DNA of 64,000 bases, from contig NZ_CP039690.1 in NCBI RefSeq assembly GCF_005144885.1, forward strand, positions 4,415,001 through 4,479,000, read 5' to 3'. The DNA comes from Phreatobacter stygius (GTDB lineage Bacteria > Pseudomonadota > Alphaproteobacteria > Rhizobiales > Phreatobacteraceae). Below, piece by piece: positions 45,111 through 53,073 of this stretch (position 1 is its first letter; every line of letters begins with the position of its first letter). The position numbers and the translations under genes are program-made. The notes beneath the pieces were generated by a model. The model searched no databases and was not told where the DNA came from. It saw only the letters and a list, made by a program, of their open reading frames with translations.

Positions 45111-46811
45111 TCAACCGTCGATCAGGCTGGCGATGCGCTCGGCCACCATGATGGTCGGCAGGTTGATATTGGCCGAGGGGATGGTCGGGAACAGCGAGGC
45201 GTCGCAGACGCGCAGTCCGGCGACGCCATGGACCCGGCCCTGGCTGTCGGTCACCGCCCCGATATCGTCGGCCCGGCCCATGCGGCAGGTGCCGGAGGCA
45301 TGCCAGACGCCGGTGACCACCTCGTCGAGATAGGCGGACAGCGCGCCGTCGTCGGCGACCAGATCGGTTAGCCTCGTGCCGTCGCCGACCAGCCGCTCGA
45401 ACAGCCGCGTCGCGAACGGGCCCGAGCCGTCGACCGCCAGGCCGCCGAGGCCGGTCAGCAGGGCGTTCTTGAACGTCGGCGCGCCGAAGCGCCTGGCCCG
45501 GTCGGACATGCGGGCCGGCAGCGGCGCGCCGATCCGGCCGCCGGCCGCGACCGCCTGCAGCACCGAGGCCGCCTGACGCATCGCATCCATGAGCCGGAGC
45601 CGGTCGCGCTCATCGGACAGCATGCGGAAATCGACCTTTGGCCGGCCGGCGGCATCGTCGCCGAGCGTCACCTCGCCGCGGCCATAGGCCTTGTTGACCC
45701 AGAAATAGAGCAGCCCCATGCGCCGGCCCATGCCGTGCCACGAACCGCGTGTGACGATGGCGACATGCATGTCGCCGGCCGGCGTGCCGGCAAGGCCGGA
45801 CGAATAGCGCCAGATCGCCGGAATGTGGTGGCGGGGGGTGAGCCATGGCTGGCGCGCGCCCGGCCGCAGAAAGGCCGCGACGCCGGCGGAGGGGTGTTCC
45901 ATCAGGTTGTGGCCGACGCCGCGACGCGCGACCACCACCTTGATGCCGCGCTCGGCAAGGTGCTCGCCCGGCCCGATGCCGGAACGCATCAGCATGACCG
46001 GCGAATGCAGCGCGCCGCAGGCCAGAATGGTCTCATCGGCCGTGATGGTTCGCTCGCCTGCGACGTCGCGAATGACCGCGCCGGTGACGCGTGTGCCGGC
46101 CAGGACGAGCTTGAGCCCTTCGGCCCGCGTCATGATCGTCAGGTTCGGCCGGGCGCGCACGGCCGGCGTCAGATAGCCGGTCGCGGTCGGAACGCGCCGG
46201 AAATCCTCGTCGAGATTGGCGGCGAGCGGAAACACCCCGTCCTCCCAGACGCCGTTCTGGTCGGGGCGCTCGGCGATGCCGCGGCGCGCCAGTTCGGCAA
46301 CGACGTCGGCGGCGAAAGCAGAGCGCTGGCTTTTCGGGATGCGCCGCACCGGGATCGGTCCGGTCTTGCCGTGCAGCGATCCGTCGAGCTCGAGGTCGCG
46401 CTCGAGTTTCCGGAAGAACGGCAGCACGCTGTCCCAGCGCCAGCCGGCGGCACCCGCGGCCTCCCACTCGTCATAGTCGGACGGTGCCCCCCGGTTGGCG
46501 CCGATGCCGTTGATCGCCGAGCCGCCGCCGAGCACGCGGGCCTGGGTATAGGGCATGGTCGGACGTGTATCGGGGTCGTTGCGGCCGGTGCCGCCGGTGG
46601 TCACATCAAGGCCTTGCCAGATCAGGCCGGGATCGAAATAGGCACGGCCGGGATAGGCGCTCGCCACCGCCTTGGGCAGGCTTTCCGCGACGAGATCGCC
46701 GCCAGCCTCGACCAGCAGCACCTGGCGCGATGACCGCTCGGACAGCCGGGCGGCGAGCACGCTGCCAGCCGATCCACCGCCGATGATCAGGACGTCGACG
46801 GCATCCGCCAC
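45111..46811 (-). CDS. GMC-family oxidoreductase (choline dehydrogenase-like)
   Basis: 566 residues. VDVLIIGGGSAGSVLAARLSERSSRQVLLVEAG is the FAD dinucleotide site, and GGGSAINGIGANRGAPSDYDEW and ACGALHSPVMLMRSGIGP are the two GMC signatures. HASGTCRMGRADDIGAV carries the catalytic His. Alcohols such as choline, sugars or polyethylene glycol are the usual substrates; the substrate here is unknown. The start is GTG at 46811, three bases after the sugar kinase stop, so the two probably form one operon acting on a sugar-like alcohol. Confidence 0.9.
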   Translation of the reverse strand: MADAVDVLIIGGGSAGSVLAARLSERSSRQVLLVEAGGDLVAESLPKAVASAYPGRAYFDPGLIWQGLDVTTGGTGRNDPDTRPTMPYTQARVLGGGSAINGIGANRGAPSDYDEWEAAGAAGWRWDSVLPFFRKLERDLELDGSLHGKTGPIPVRRIPKSQRSAFAADVVAELARRGIAERPDQNGVWEDGVFPLAANLDEDFRRVPTATGYLTPAVRARPNLTIMTRAEGLKLVLAGTRVTGAVIRDVAGERTITADETILACGALHSPVMLMRSGIGPGEHLAERGIKVVVARRGVGHNLMEHPSAGVAAFLRPGARQPWLTPRHHIPAIWRYSSGLAGTPAGDMHVAIVTRGSWHGMGRRMGLLYFWVNKAYGRGEVTLGDDAAGRPKVDFRMLSDERDRLRLMDAMRQAASVLQAVAAGGRIGAPLPARMSDRARRFGAPTFKNALLTGLGGLAVDGSGPFATRLFERLVGDGTRLTDLVADDGALSAYLDEVVTGVWHASGTCRMGRADDIGAVTDSQGRVHGVAGLRVCDASLFPTIPSANINLPTIMVAERIASLIDG

Positions 46812-46814
46812 GGC

Positions 46815-47741
46815 TCAATTCCCAGCGCTGGCGAGGGCCTCGAGCACCGCCGCGCGCCGCGGCAGGGGCGCCACCGCGCCATAGCCTGTCGTCGAGAGGG
46901 CGGCTGCGACGCAGGCATAACGGCCGGCGCGGTAGGGATCGCGTGTCTCCAGCCATTCGGCCAGGAAGGCGCCGTCGAAGCAGTCGCCGGCGCCGGTCGC
47001 ATCCCGGGCGGTGACCGGGATCGAGCCAACCACCTGGCGTCCCTCCGGCGTCGCGATCAGCGCGCCGTCCTTGCCGAGCGTCAGCGCCACGATCTTCGAG
47101 CCGCCCTCCAGATAGAAGTCGGCGATCGCGTCGGGCGTCTCCCGGCCGGTCAGTTGGCGCGCATCGTCGAGACCGGGCAGGGCGATGTCGGCGAGCCGCA
47201 TGGCGGCATTGGTGATCGCCCTGGCGCGATCGAGCGACCAGAGGCGCAGTCGCAGATTGGTGTCGTAGGAAACCGTCACGCCGGCCGACTTGGCCGCTTG
47301 CAGCGCGACGAACACGGCATCGCAGGCGCTGTCCGAGATCGCCTGCGAAATGCCGGAGACATGCAGCACCTTGGCGGTACGGATGGCGGTCAGGGACAGG
47401 TCCTGGGGCGTAACCCTGGCCGAGGCCGAGCCGGCGCGCCGATAGCTGAATTCATGGCCCTCCGGGCCGTGGGTGACGAAATAGAGCCCGGTCTGCAGGC
47501 CGTCGGCGAGCCGCATATAGCTCGTGTCGATGCCCTCGCCCTGCCACAGCTCGAAGAAGGCGCGGCCGAAACTGTCGTCGCCGACCGCGCCGATCACCCC
47601 GACCCGGGCACCGGAGCGCGCGGCCGCGATCGCGCAATTGGAAACGTCGCCGCCGAAACCGAAGAGATAGCCGGGCTCGTCGGGCCTGGTCTGGTTGAAT
47701 TCGCCGAGCGGTTCGCCGAAGCAGAGGATGTCGGTGGGCAT
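46815..47741 (-). CDS. PfkB-family sugar kinase (KDG kinase-like)
   Basis: 308 residues from the ATG at 47741. DILCFGEPLGEFNQTRPDEPGYLFGFGGDVSNCAIAAARSGARVGVIGAVGDDSFG is the substrate-binding N-terminus and VTARDATGAGDCFDGAFLAEW holds the catalytic Asp and anion hole. Closest in style are 2-keto-3-deoxygluconate kinases. It phosphorylates a sugar or sugar acid with ATP in the cytoplasm. Coupled to the GMC oxidoreductase three bases downstream. It is divergent from fpr; the 209-bp gap holds the fpr promoter. Confidence 0.88.
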   Translation of the reverse strand: MPTDILCFGEPLGEFNQTRPDEPGYLFGFGGDVSNCAIAAARSGARVGVIGAVGDDSFGRAFFELWQGEGIDTSYMRLADGLQTGLYFVTHGPEGHEFSYRRAGSASARVTPQDLSLTAIRTAKVLHVSGISQAISDSACDAVFVALQAAKSAGVTVSYDTNLRLRLWSLDRARAITNAAMRLADIALPGLDDARQLTGRETPDAIADFYLEGGSKIVALTLGKDGALIATPEGRQVVGSIPVTARDATGAGDCFDGAFLAEWLETRDPYRAGRYACVAAALSTTGYGAVAPLPRRAAVLEALASAGN

Positions 47742-47871
47742 GGATTTACGGAACGGAACCGGGATCAGGAGAGCTTGAGCATAGGATGCCCGTGCCCAGG
47801 GGCAAGCGCCATGCAAAAGACATGGTCTGGCAGCTTACGAAAAGAACCGTGACAGGAAGGCGTATTACCTC

Positions 47872-47914
47872 TTGTCATAAAAGCGCGATGCGGTATCATT
47901 CGTGTACGAATGAC
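47872..47914 (+). promoter_or_regulatory. fpr promoter with overlapping palindromic operator
   Basis: TTGTCA (47872-47877), 16 bases, TATCAT (47894-47899). The palindrome ATCATTCGTGTACGAATGAC (47895-47914) starts at the second base of the -10. The -35 hexamer, spacing, the -10 bar one base and the operator offset are the same as at 24280-24322. The fpr start codon lies 37 bases downstream of the palindrome. Confidence 0.75.
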
Positions 47915-47950
47915 ATTCGGCGCAGCGCAATCTTTCTTCCAGGGAACGCC

Positions 47951-48724
47951 ATGTCCAACCTGAATACCGAGCGCGTCCTCGAGGTTCGTCACTATACGGA
48001 CCGGCTGTTTTCGTTCAAGACCACGCGCGACCCGGCCTTCCGTTTTCTCAACGGCCAGTTCACGATGATCGGCCTTCAGGTCGAGGGCAAGCCGCTGTTG
48101 CGCGCCTATTCCATGGCCTCGTCGAATTACGAGGAGAACCTCGAGTTCTTCTCGATCAAGGTGCAGAACGGTCCGCTGACCTCGCGCCTGCAGAACATTC
48201 AGGTCGGCGACGAGGTGCTGGTCGGGCGCAAGCCGGTCGGTACGCTCGTCCAGGACAGCCTGTTGCCGGGCAAGACGCTTTACCTCTGCGGCACCGGCAC
48301 CGGCCTTGCACCGTTCATGAGCGTGGTGAAAGACCCGGAAGCCTATGAGCGCTTCGACACGGTGGTGCTCATCCACGGCACACGCTTCATCAATGAACAG
48401 GCCTATGGCGACTTCATCGAACATGCCCTGCCGGAAGACGAGTTCATCGGCGAGGCGGTCAAGGCCAAGCTGAAATATTACCCGACGGTGACCCGCGAGC
48501 CCTATATCCACAATGGCCGGATCACCGAGCTCCTGGACTCGGGCAAGCTGCCGGCCGATCTTGGTCTGCCGCCGCTCGACAAGGACAATGACCGCGTCAT
48601 GATCTGTGGTTCACCGGCCTTCCTGAAGGACATGGTGACCATGCTGGAACAGCGCGGCTTCGACGAAGGCGCCAACAATCGGCCCGGCCATTTTGTCGTC
48701 GAGAAGGCCTTCGTCGAGAAATAG
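47951..48724 (+). CDS. fpr: ferredoxin-NADP+ reductase
   Basis: 257 residues from the ATG at 47951, the standard length of bacterial Fpr. The FAD site is LLRAYSMASSNYEENLEF (R-x-Y-S). The NADPH site is LYLCGTGTGLAPFMSVVKDPEAYERFDTVVLIHGTR, and the protein ends in VVEKAFVEK, typical of the subclass I bacterial enzymes. It moves electrons between NADPH and ferredoxin or flavodoxin. A frame open upstream to 47786 would include the promoter and is rejected. Its promoter shares an operator with the heterocycle block, suggesting it could supply reduced ferredoxin to the Fe-S reductase at 10038-11546. Confidence 0.93.
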   Translation: MSNLNTERVLEVRHYTDRLFSFKTTRDPAFRFLNGQFTMIGLQVEGKPLLRAYSMASSNYEENLEFFSIKVQNGPLTSRLQNIQVGDEVLVGRKPVGTLVQDSLLPGKTLYLCGTGTGLAPFMSVVKDPEAYERFDTVVLIHGTRFINEQAYGDFIEHALPEDEFIGEAVKAKLKYYPTVTREPYIHNGRITELLDSGKLPADLGLPPLDKDNDRVMICGSPAFLKDMVTMLEQRGFDEGANNRPGHFVVEKAFVEK

Positions 48725-48991
48725 ATCCCGGTCCGGCTGCATGATCGCCGGACCCCGCAGCGCCGGAATTCGCTCCGCCTCGGCGTGAAGCAAGGGCATG
48801 CGCCGACGGCAGCCAGTGCTGCCTCGGCCTCTGCGCGTTCGCCTTGAACCTTTCCGGCTCTCGTCGCGACCCATTGCCAAGTCGTCCCGTTGGGCCGTGC
48901 CGATCGCATCGATCGGCAGGTTCGTCCGGGATTGGTCACCTCGGCCTCCCGGCCGATCCCTTGGCAAGGCGAACGGATCGCGTTCCACACC

Positions 48992-49750
48992 ATGACGGCG
49001 GACGCACAACGGCCCGAAGCCGGCGATGTCGTACCCAGCAGGCCGCGCCTGCTGCCGCTCATCACCGTGACCGCCATTGGCGGCATGGTGCTGGGCGCCA
49101 CGGTTGTTTTGACCTCGGTCGGCATTGCCGCGGATCTTCTCAGGCTCGGCACTGCCAAGGATCGCCTGGGTGTCGCGCTCCTCGCGGCCCTGTGGGGCGC
49201 TCCGGCCGGCGCATTTACCCTGTTGTGGCTGGTCCTGCGCGCCATGGCGCCGGATCTGAGTGCGGTCGCCCGGGTCCTGGCTGGCGCCGGCGGCATTTGC
49301 GTGTCGGTCATCGCCGCGGTCATCGTCTCCTATATCCAGACCACCAGCCCGCCGCCTCAAACGATCTATCTGAGCTATGAGATCCGCTTGCCGGTGCCGG
49401 CCGGTGCCGCGGAGGACGGCCAGCGCGAGCTATTGGACATCCTGGTGGTCAGCGGCATCGTCGGCCGGTCGGGCACGGCCGGGCCGACCTGGTCGCGCGA
49501 TGCCGCCGGCAGGACGGTGGTAACCGGCAAGTTCTGGCTGTCGCGGCGGGATCAGGCCGACATCATCGTGGTCTACCGGCAAAGGCAGGCTGCGCTCCAG
49601 TTCACGCTGGCATTGCCACCGGATCCGCCGGCGACATCGGGTTTCGAGGCTTGGCGCCCCGCGGACCGGCAGCTCGGCCGCGGCCATGCGCCGGCGCCGG
49701 ACCTTCAGGCGGCCGAACTGCGCCTGCGCATCGATCGTGTCGACGGCTGA
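48992..49750 (+). CDS. uncharacterised membrane protein
   Basis: 252 residues from the ATG at 48992. Three hydrophobic segments lie at about residues 22-45 (LLPLITVTAIGGMVLGATVVLTSVG), 58-80 and 97-115. After them comes a soluble C-terminal domain of about 130 residues rich in beta strands (IYLSYEIRLPVPAG and TVVTGKFWLSRRDQADIIVVY). I do not recognise the family. The soluble part is probably periplasmic. The 267-bp region before it (48725-48991) shows no gene; the frame stays open to 48890 but without a convincing start. It converges with the carbonic anhydrase gene, 23 bp apart. Confidence 0.65.
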   Translation: MTADAQRPEAGDVVPSRPRLLPLITVTAIGGMVLGATVVLTSVGIAADLLRLGTAKDRLGVALLAALWGAPAGAFTLLWLVLRAMAPDLSAVARVLAGAGGICVSVIAAVIVSYIQTTSPPPQTIYLSYEIRLPVPAGAAEDGQRELLDILVVSGIVGRSGTAGPTWSRDAAGRTVVTGKFWLSRRDQADIIVVYRQRQAALQFTLALPPDPPATSGFEAWRPADRQLGRGHAPAPDLQAAELRLRIDRVDG

Positions 49751-49773
49751 ACCCCGCGCGGCGCGTCCGGTTC

Positions 49774-50355
49774 TCAGCCCTTGCGGTGCAGCCCGAATTG
49801 TTTGGCCGCCGCGGCCAGATCGGCCTCGTCCCAGAAGCGATGCTCGCCACGGCAATAGGCCGCCGCGTTCTCAGCGTAGAGCCAGGCGTTGAACCGGTTG
49901 GCCGCGCCGCTGTCGCGGCTCGCCTTCACCGCGGCCGGAACGCCTGCGACGATCGAATTTGGCGGCACGATGGTGTTTTCCTTCAGGAACGAACCGCCGG
50001 CAACGATCGAATTCTCGCCGATCACGCAGCCGTCCATGATGGTCGCGCCAATGCCGACAAGCACGTTGTCGCCAAGCGTGCAGCCATGCAGCGTGACGTG
50101 ATGGGTGACCGAACAATCGGCGCCGACGATCGTGCCGCTGGCGTTGCCGACATGGATCATCACGAAATCCTGGACATTGGAGCGCGGCCCGATCACCACC
50201 TCGTGGAGTTCGGCGCGGATCACCGCATTGGGCCAGACCGAAGCTCCCGCGGCGATCGTGACCTTGCCGTAGATCTGTGCGCTCGGATGGATGAAGGCCT
50301 GGTCGTCGATCGTCACATGCGCGCTGGTGCGCGGCACTTCCGGGCCTTTGAGCAT
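49774..50355 (-). CDS. gamma-carbonic anhydrase family hexapeptide-repeat protein
   Basis: 193 residues forming a left-handed beta-helix of hexapeptide repeats (for example AAGASVWPNAVIRAELHEVVIGPRSNVQDFVMIHV, GDNVLVGIGATIMDG). The His residues expected to bind the metal are present (MIHVG, SVTHHVTLHG). The family contains gamma-carbonic anhydrases as well as CaiE/PaaY-type thioesterases and uncharacterised trimeric proteins, so enzymatic carbonic anhydrase activity is not certain. It converges with the membrane protein gene upstream. A short tandem repeat lies before its start. Confidence 0.85.
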   Translation of the reverse strand: MLKGPEVPRTSAHVTIDDQAFIHPSAQIYGKVTIAAGASVWPNAVIRAELHEVVIGPRSNVQDFVMIHVGNASGTIVGADCSVTHHVTLHGCTLGDNVLVGIGATIMDGCVIGENSIVAGGSFLKENTIVPPNSIVAGVPAAVKASRDSGAANRFNAWLYAENAAAYCRGEHRFWDEADLAAAAKQFGLHRKG

Positions 50356-50387
50356 GGCGGTTCCTCATGCGGGCCGCTGTTGCCGCG

Positions 50388-50432
50388 GCCATGTCGATCG
50401 AGGCCATGTCGATCGAGGCCATGTCGATCGAG
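50388..50432. repeat. three perfect 15-bp tandem repeats
   Basis: GCCATGTCGATCGAG occurs three times in succession. It sits in the 143-bp gap between the carbonic anhydrase start and the small coupled gene. Each copy contains the palindrome TCGATCGA. In one plus-strand frame it would encode AMSIE repeats, but that frame shows no family similarity. Confidence 0.85.
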
Positions 50433-50498
50433 GACGACCATGCCCGCCGTGCCGGAGCGCGGCAAGCCGGCCGGTCGGCGGATCGGGTTACGAACGGG

Positions 50499-50651
50499 TC
50501 AGTTCGGGTGGGCGGTTCCGGCAGGCGTTTCCGCCATCGGCTGGGCCAGCCATTCCGCGTCATAGGCGACAGCGACGTCGATGTCGAAGCTCGCATCGCC
50601 GGCCAGCGGCGGCGCGATCATCACAGGCAGCGGCGAAGTCTCCGGTGTCAT
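50499..50651 (-). CDS. small protein coupled to upstream exported protein
   Basis: 50 residues, beginning MTPETSPLPVMIAPPLAGDA. The ATG at 50651 overlaps the stop of the upstream gene by four bases (ATGA), as expected for coupled translation. There is no signal peptide or recognised domain; the middle is slightly acidic (ASFDIDVAVAYDAEWL). The codon choice looks like that of neighbouring genes, but no homology can be asserted. It may be a real small gene or a chance frame. Confidence 0.4.
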   Translation of the reverse strand: MTPETSPLPVMIAPPLAGDASFDIDVAVAYDAEWLAQPMAETPAGTAHPN

Positions 50652-51106
50652 CGGGTCGAGCCTGTGGTGCGGCTGCCGGCCTGGTCGGCGAGCTGGAAGA
50701 ACAGCGCCCGCATGACCGCGGCGTTCTCCTGTTCGGGCAGGGCGCGCAGATGTGGGTAGAGCTTGTCGAAAGCGCCTTCGAGCAGGCTGATCAGGACGGC
50801 CGGGCTCTGCGGGATCTCGTCGGCGGCATAGCTTGCCAGCGTGCTGCGGCCGGCGATCGTGGCGATCTGCGCCAGCACGCGATCCTCGATCTCGCCGGTG
50901 ACGCGCTGCTGGTCGCGGGCAAAGCCGGCGCAACGCTCGAGCGCGGCGGCGGCCTGCGCGCGCATCTCGGCGTCGGCAACCATGGCTTCGGTGGTATGGG
51001 TTTCCAGGATGCCGGGCACGCAGGCGTCCTGCGCGGCGAGAGGCGTCGCGGCGATGAGAAGGGCGGCCAGGGCAAAGCCGGCAGGGGCCGGGAACAGCGC
51101 GCGCAT
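50648..51106 (-). CDS. exported protein of unknown function
   Basis: 152 residues from the ATG at 51106; an ATG at 51121 adds five residues. The N-terminus MRALFPAPAGFALAALLIAATPLAAQ is a clear Sec signal peptide cleaved after AAQ or nearby. The mature 125 residues are helical with two Cys (CVPGILE and ALERCAG) that may pair in the periplasm. I do not recognise the family. It follows the beta-helix protein gene by 64 bp on the same strand. The gap contains a short hairpin TCAAGG...CCTTGA. Confidence 0.6.
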   Translation of the reverse strand: MRALFPAPAGFALAALLIAATPLAAQDACVPGILETHTTEAMVADAEMRAQAAAALERCAGFARDQQRVTGEIEDRVLAQIATIAGRSTLASYAADEIPQSPAVLISLLEGAFDKLYPHLRALPEQENAAVMRALFFQLADQAGSRTTGSTR

Positions 51107-51170
51107 TGGCGCCTCCGTCAAGGCGGAAAACCTTGATCGGGGACCGTGGACTGATCCGCTTAAGACTTGG

Positions 51171-52502
51171 TTAACGCACCCGGTTGCCGGAAACCGTCAG
51201 TTGCGCGAAGCGGCCGACACCGTCGCGGGCGAGATCGCCGGTCACCGGCCGTTTCCATTCCATGCCGACAACCGCGCCCTGGCTTGCGCCCTGCACCAGA
51301 TTGTCGGTGATCAGCGCATGGCCGGCGCCCGGCGCGACCGACACCGCGATGCCGACCGGCGCGCCCTTGATGACATTGCCGGTGACCGAGACATCACGCA
51401 GATATTGGCCCCAGCCGAGCTGGATGCCGGCGCTCGGCGCGCCCTCGATAATATTGCCCGAAATGGCCGCGTCGGCCTCCACCGCGATGCCGACGCCGGC
51501 CGGATCGTTCGGATCGGTGCCGGCCGGCCGGCGGTTGGTGAGGTTGCGGATCAGGTTGCCGTGAATGGCCGCGAGCCGGCCGCCATGGTTGAAATTGGTC
51601 GCGACCACGCCGAGCGCCGCGCCGTCGATAATGTTGTTGGCGACGACAGCGCCTTCGAAGCCGAATTCGATATAGAGCGCGGTTTCGCCGAGGCCGGAGC
51701 AATTATTGCCGGTCACGGCAATGTTGGCGGCGGCATTGGCGCGCACCGCCGAGAAGGCGCAGCCGCGGATGCGATTGCCGCTGACCGTCACATTGCCGGC
51801 GCGATAGACGTTGATGGCATTGCCGTTCTGGCCGGAGCCGCCGTCGCGGGCGGCAATGTCTTCGATCCGGTTGCCTTCGACCATGGTGCCGTCGTCGCCG
51901 GCAAGCGTACGCCAGACCAGGATGCCGTTATTGGCGGCCGAGCGGACCGTGTTCTGGCTGATCGTCAGGCCCTTGCTGTCGAGTGCCACGATGGCCGCCT
52001 TGGCCGCACCGGTCACCAGATTGCCACGCACCATGCCCTCGACCCCCTCCAGCACCAGGCCGTGATGGCTCGAGCCGAGGATCTCGCAATCCTCCACCCT
52101 GACGCCGCGGCCATGGCTCAGCGTCACCAGGCCACGCCGGTCGGGCAGCGGCTTGGCGCCGCCGTCGATGACCAGGCCCGACAGTGTCACCAGATCGGCG
52201 CGCGGGCTGACGAGGCAGGCGGTTCCGCCCTGGAACACCAGCCGGGTCTGGCCGCGCACGCCCTGGATCTGGCAATTGGCCGGCAGCCGGATCTCGCCGA
52301 TCCGATAGCTGCCGGGCGCCAGCCTGAGCGGCAAACGCGAGCCGGCCGCGGTTTCGACGGCGCGCTGGAAGTTGCGGGTCTGGTCGTCGCCGGCATCCGG
52401 CTTCAGTCCAAAGGACGCGCTGTCGAGGGTCGCGGCGCTGGCCGCGACCGGCAGGGCAAGCGATGCGGCGGCGAGAAAGAACGAACGGCGATCGAGCGGC
52501 AC
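51171..52502 (-). CDS. TIGR03808-type Tat-exported beta-helix protein
   Basis: 443 residues from the GTG at 52502, which has GGAG eight bases upstream. The N-terminus VPLDRRSFFLAAASLALPVAASA has the twin-arginine motif (DRRSFF), so it is folded before export. The rest is a right-handed parallel beta-helix of about 20-residue turns with repeated N-x-I/V elements (for example ISQNTVRSAANNGILV, VSGNRIRGCAFSAVRANAA). This is a repetitive family restricted, as I recall, to Rhizobiales-type bacteria. Its function is unknown; the fold suggests polysaccharide binding or cleavage. A longer frame to 52625 has no similarity. Confidence 0.85.
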   Translation of the reverse strand: MPLDRRSFFLAAASLALPVAASAATLDSASFGLKPDAGDDQTRNFQRAVETAAGSRLPLRLAPGSYRIGEIRLPANCQIQGVRGQTRLVFQGGTACLVSPRADLVTLSGLVIDGGAKPLPDRRGLVTLSHGRGVRVEDCEILGSSHHGLVLEGVEGMVRGNLVTGAAKAAIVALDSKGLTISQNTVRSAANNGILVWRTLAGDDGTMVEGNRIEDIAARDGGSGQNGNAINVYRAGNVTVSGNRIRGCAFSAVRANAAANIAVTGNNCSGLGETALYIEFGFEGAVVANNIIDGAALGVVATNFNHGGRLAAIHGNLIRNLTNRRPAGTDPNDPAGVGIAVEADAAISGNIIEGAPSAGIQLGWGQYLRDVSVTGNVIKGAPVGIAVSVAPGAGHALITDNLVQGASQGAVVGMEWKRPVTGDLARDGVGRFAQLTVSGNRVR

Positions 52503-52703
52503 GCGGAATACTCCGAACAGGGTGCAATCCGGATCGCAAGGGCCGTGCCGCCCCGAACTGTGCCGGAATGGGAAGCTTGGCCGGCTCTGCGATCCATTCG
52601 CGTCCTGGACAAAGGCCCGTCGCATCCGACATCCTCCGAGCCCGGACGGCGGATCGCGCGGTCCGCCGGTTGGGACGGATCAGGATCGAAAGCGAGGCCC
52701 GTG

Positions 52704-52979
52704 GTGTCGAATGCAGTGCGCAACAATCCGGAGCTCAACCGTTATGAACTCGCTGTCGAGGGCCATGTCGCCGCCGCCTATTACCAATTGAAGCCGGGCA
52801 TCATCACCTTCGTCCACACCGAGGTGCCGAACGAGCTTGCCGGCAAGGGCGTCGGCTCGGCGCTGGCGCGCGGCGCGCTCGACGACGCGCGGGCGCAGGG
52901 CCTCAAGGTGGTCGCCCAATGTCCGTTCATCGGCGCCTATATTGCCAAGCACGGCGAATATGGCGACCTGCTGCTCTGA
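52704..52979 (+). CDS. small GNAT-like N-acetyltransferase (COG2388/YjdJ type)
   Basis: 91 residues from the GTG at 52704 (a GTG at 52701 is possible; GAGG lies six bases before the former). The fold is the short GNAT variant: YELAVEGHVAAAYYQLKPGIITFVHTEVPNELAGKGVGSALARGALDDARAQGLKVVAQCPFIGAYIAKH. The GKGVGSAL loop binds acetyl-CoA, and the CPFIGAYIAKHGEY ending is the hallmark of this subgroup. Its substrate is unknown. It is divergent from the beta-helix gene. Confidence 0.85.
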   Translation: MSNAVRNNPELNRYELAVEGHVAAAYYQLKPGIITFVHTEVPNELAGKGVGSALARGALDDARAQGLKVVAQCPFIGAYIAKHGEYGDLLL

Positions 52980-53073
52980 CCGGCCGACGGCCTGACCGCC
53001 TCGGTGCGCCTTGCGTGTCGCTGATGGAGCGGTCCACCATGCTGCGCCATCCTCGCAATGTTTTGGAGCTTCC

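Noticed and set aside
47895-47914. A site for a SoxR or FinR oxidative-stress regulator at fpr
   Set aside because: The palindrome does not resemble the SoxR consensus, and its match to two sites in the heterocycle cluster favours a different shared regulator. It cannot be excluded without binding data.
50367-50759. A plus-strand protein with AMSIE repeats
   Set aside because: It arises from the 15-bp tandem repeat and lies antisense to the more plausible exported protein and small gene.
50841-52979. A 712-codon plus-strand frame reaching the small GNAT gene
   Set aside because: Only the last 91 residues have a family match. The rest is antisense to the beta-helix protein.
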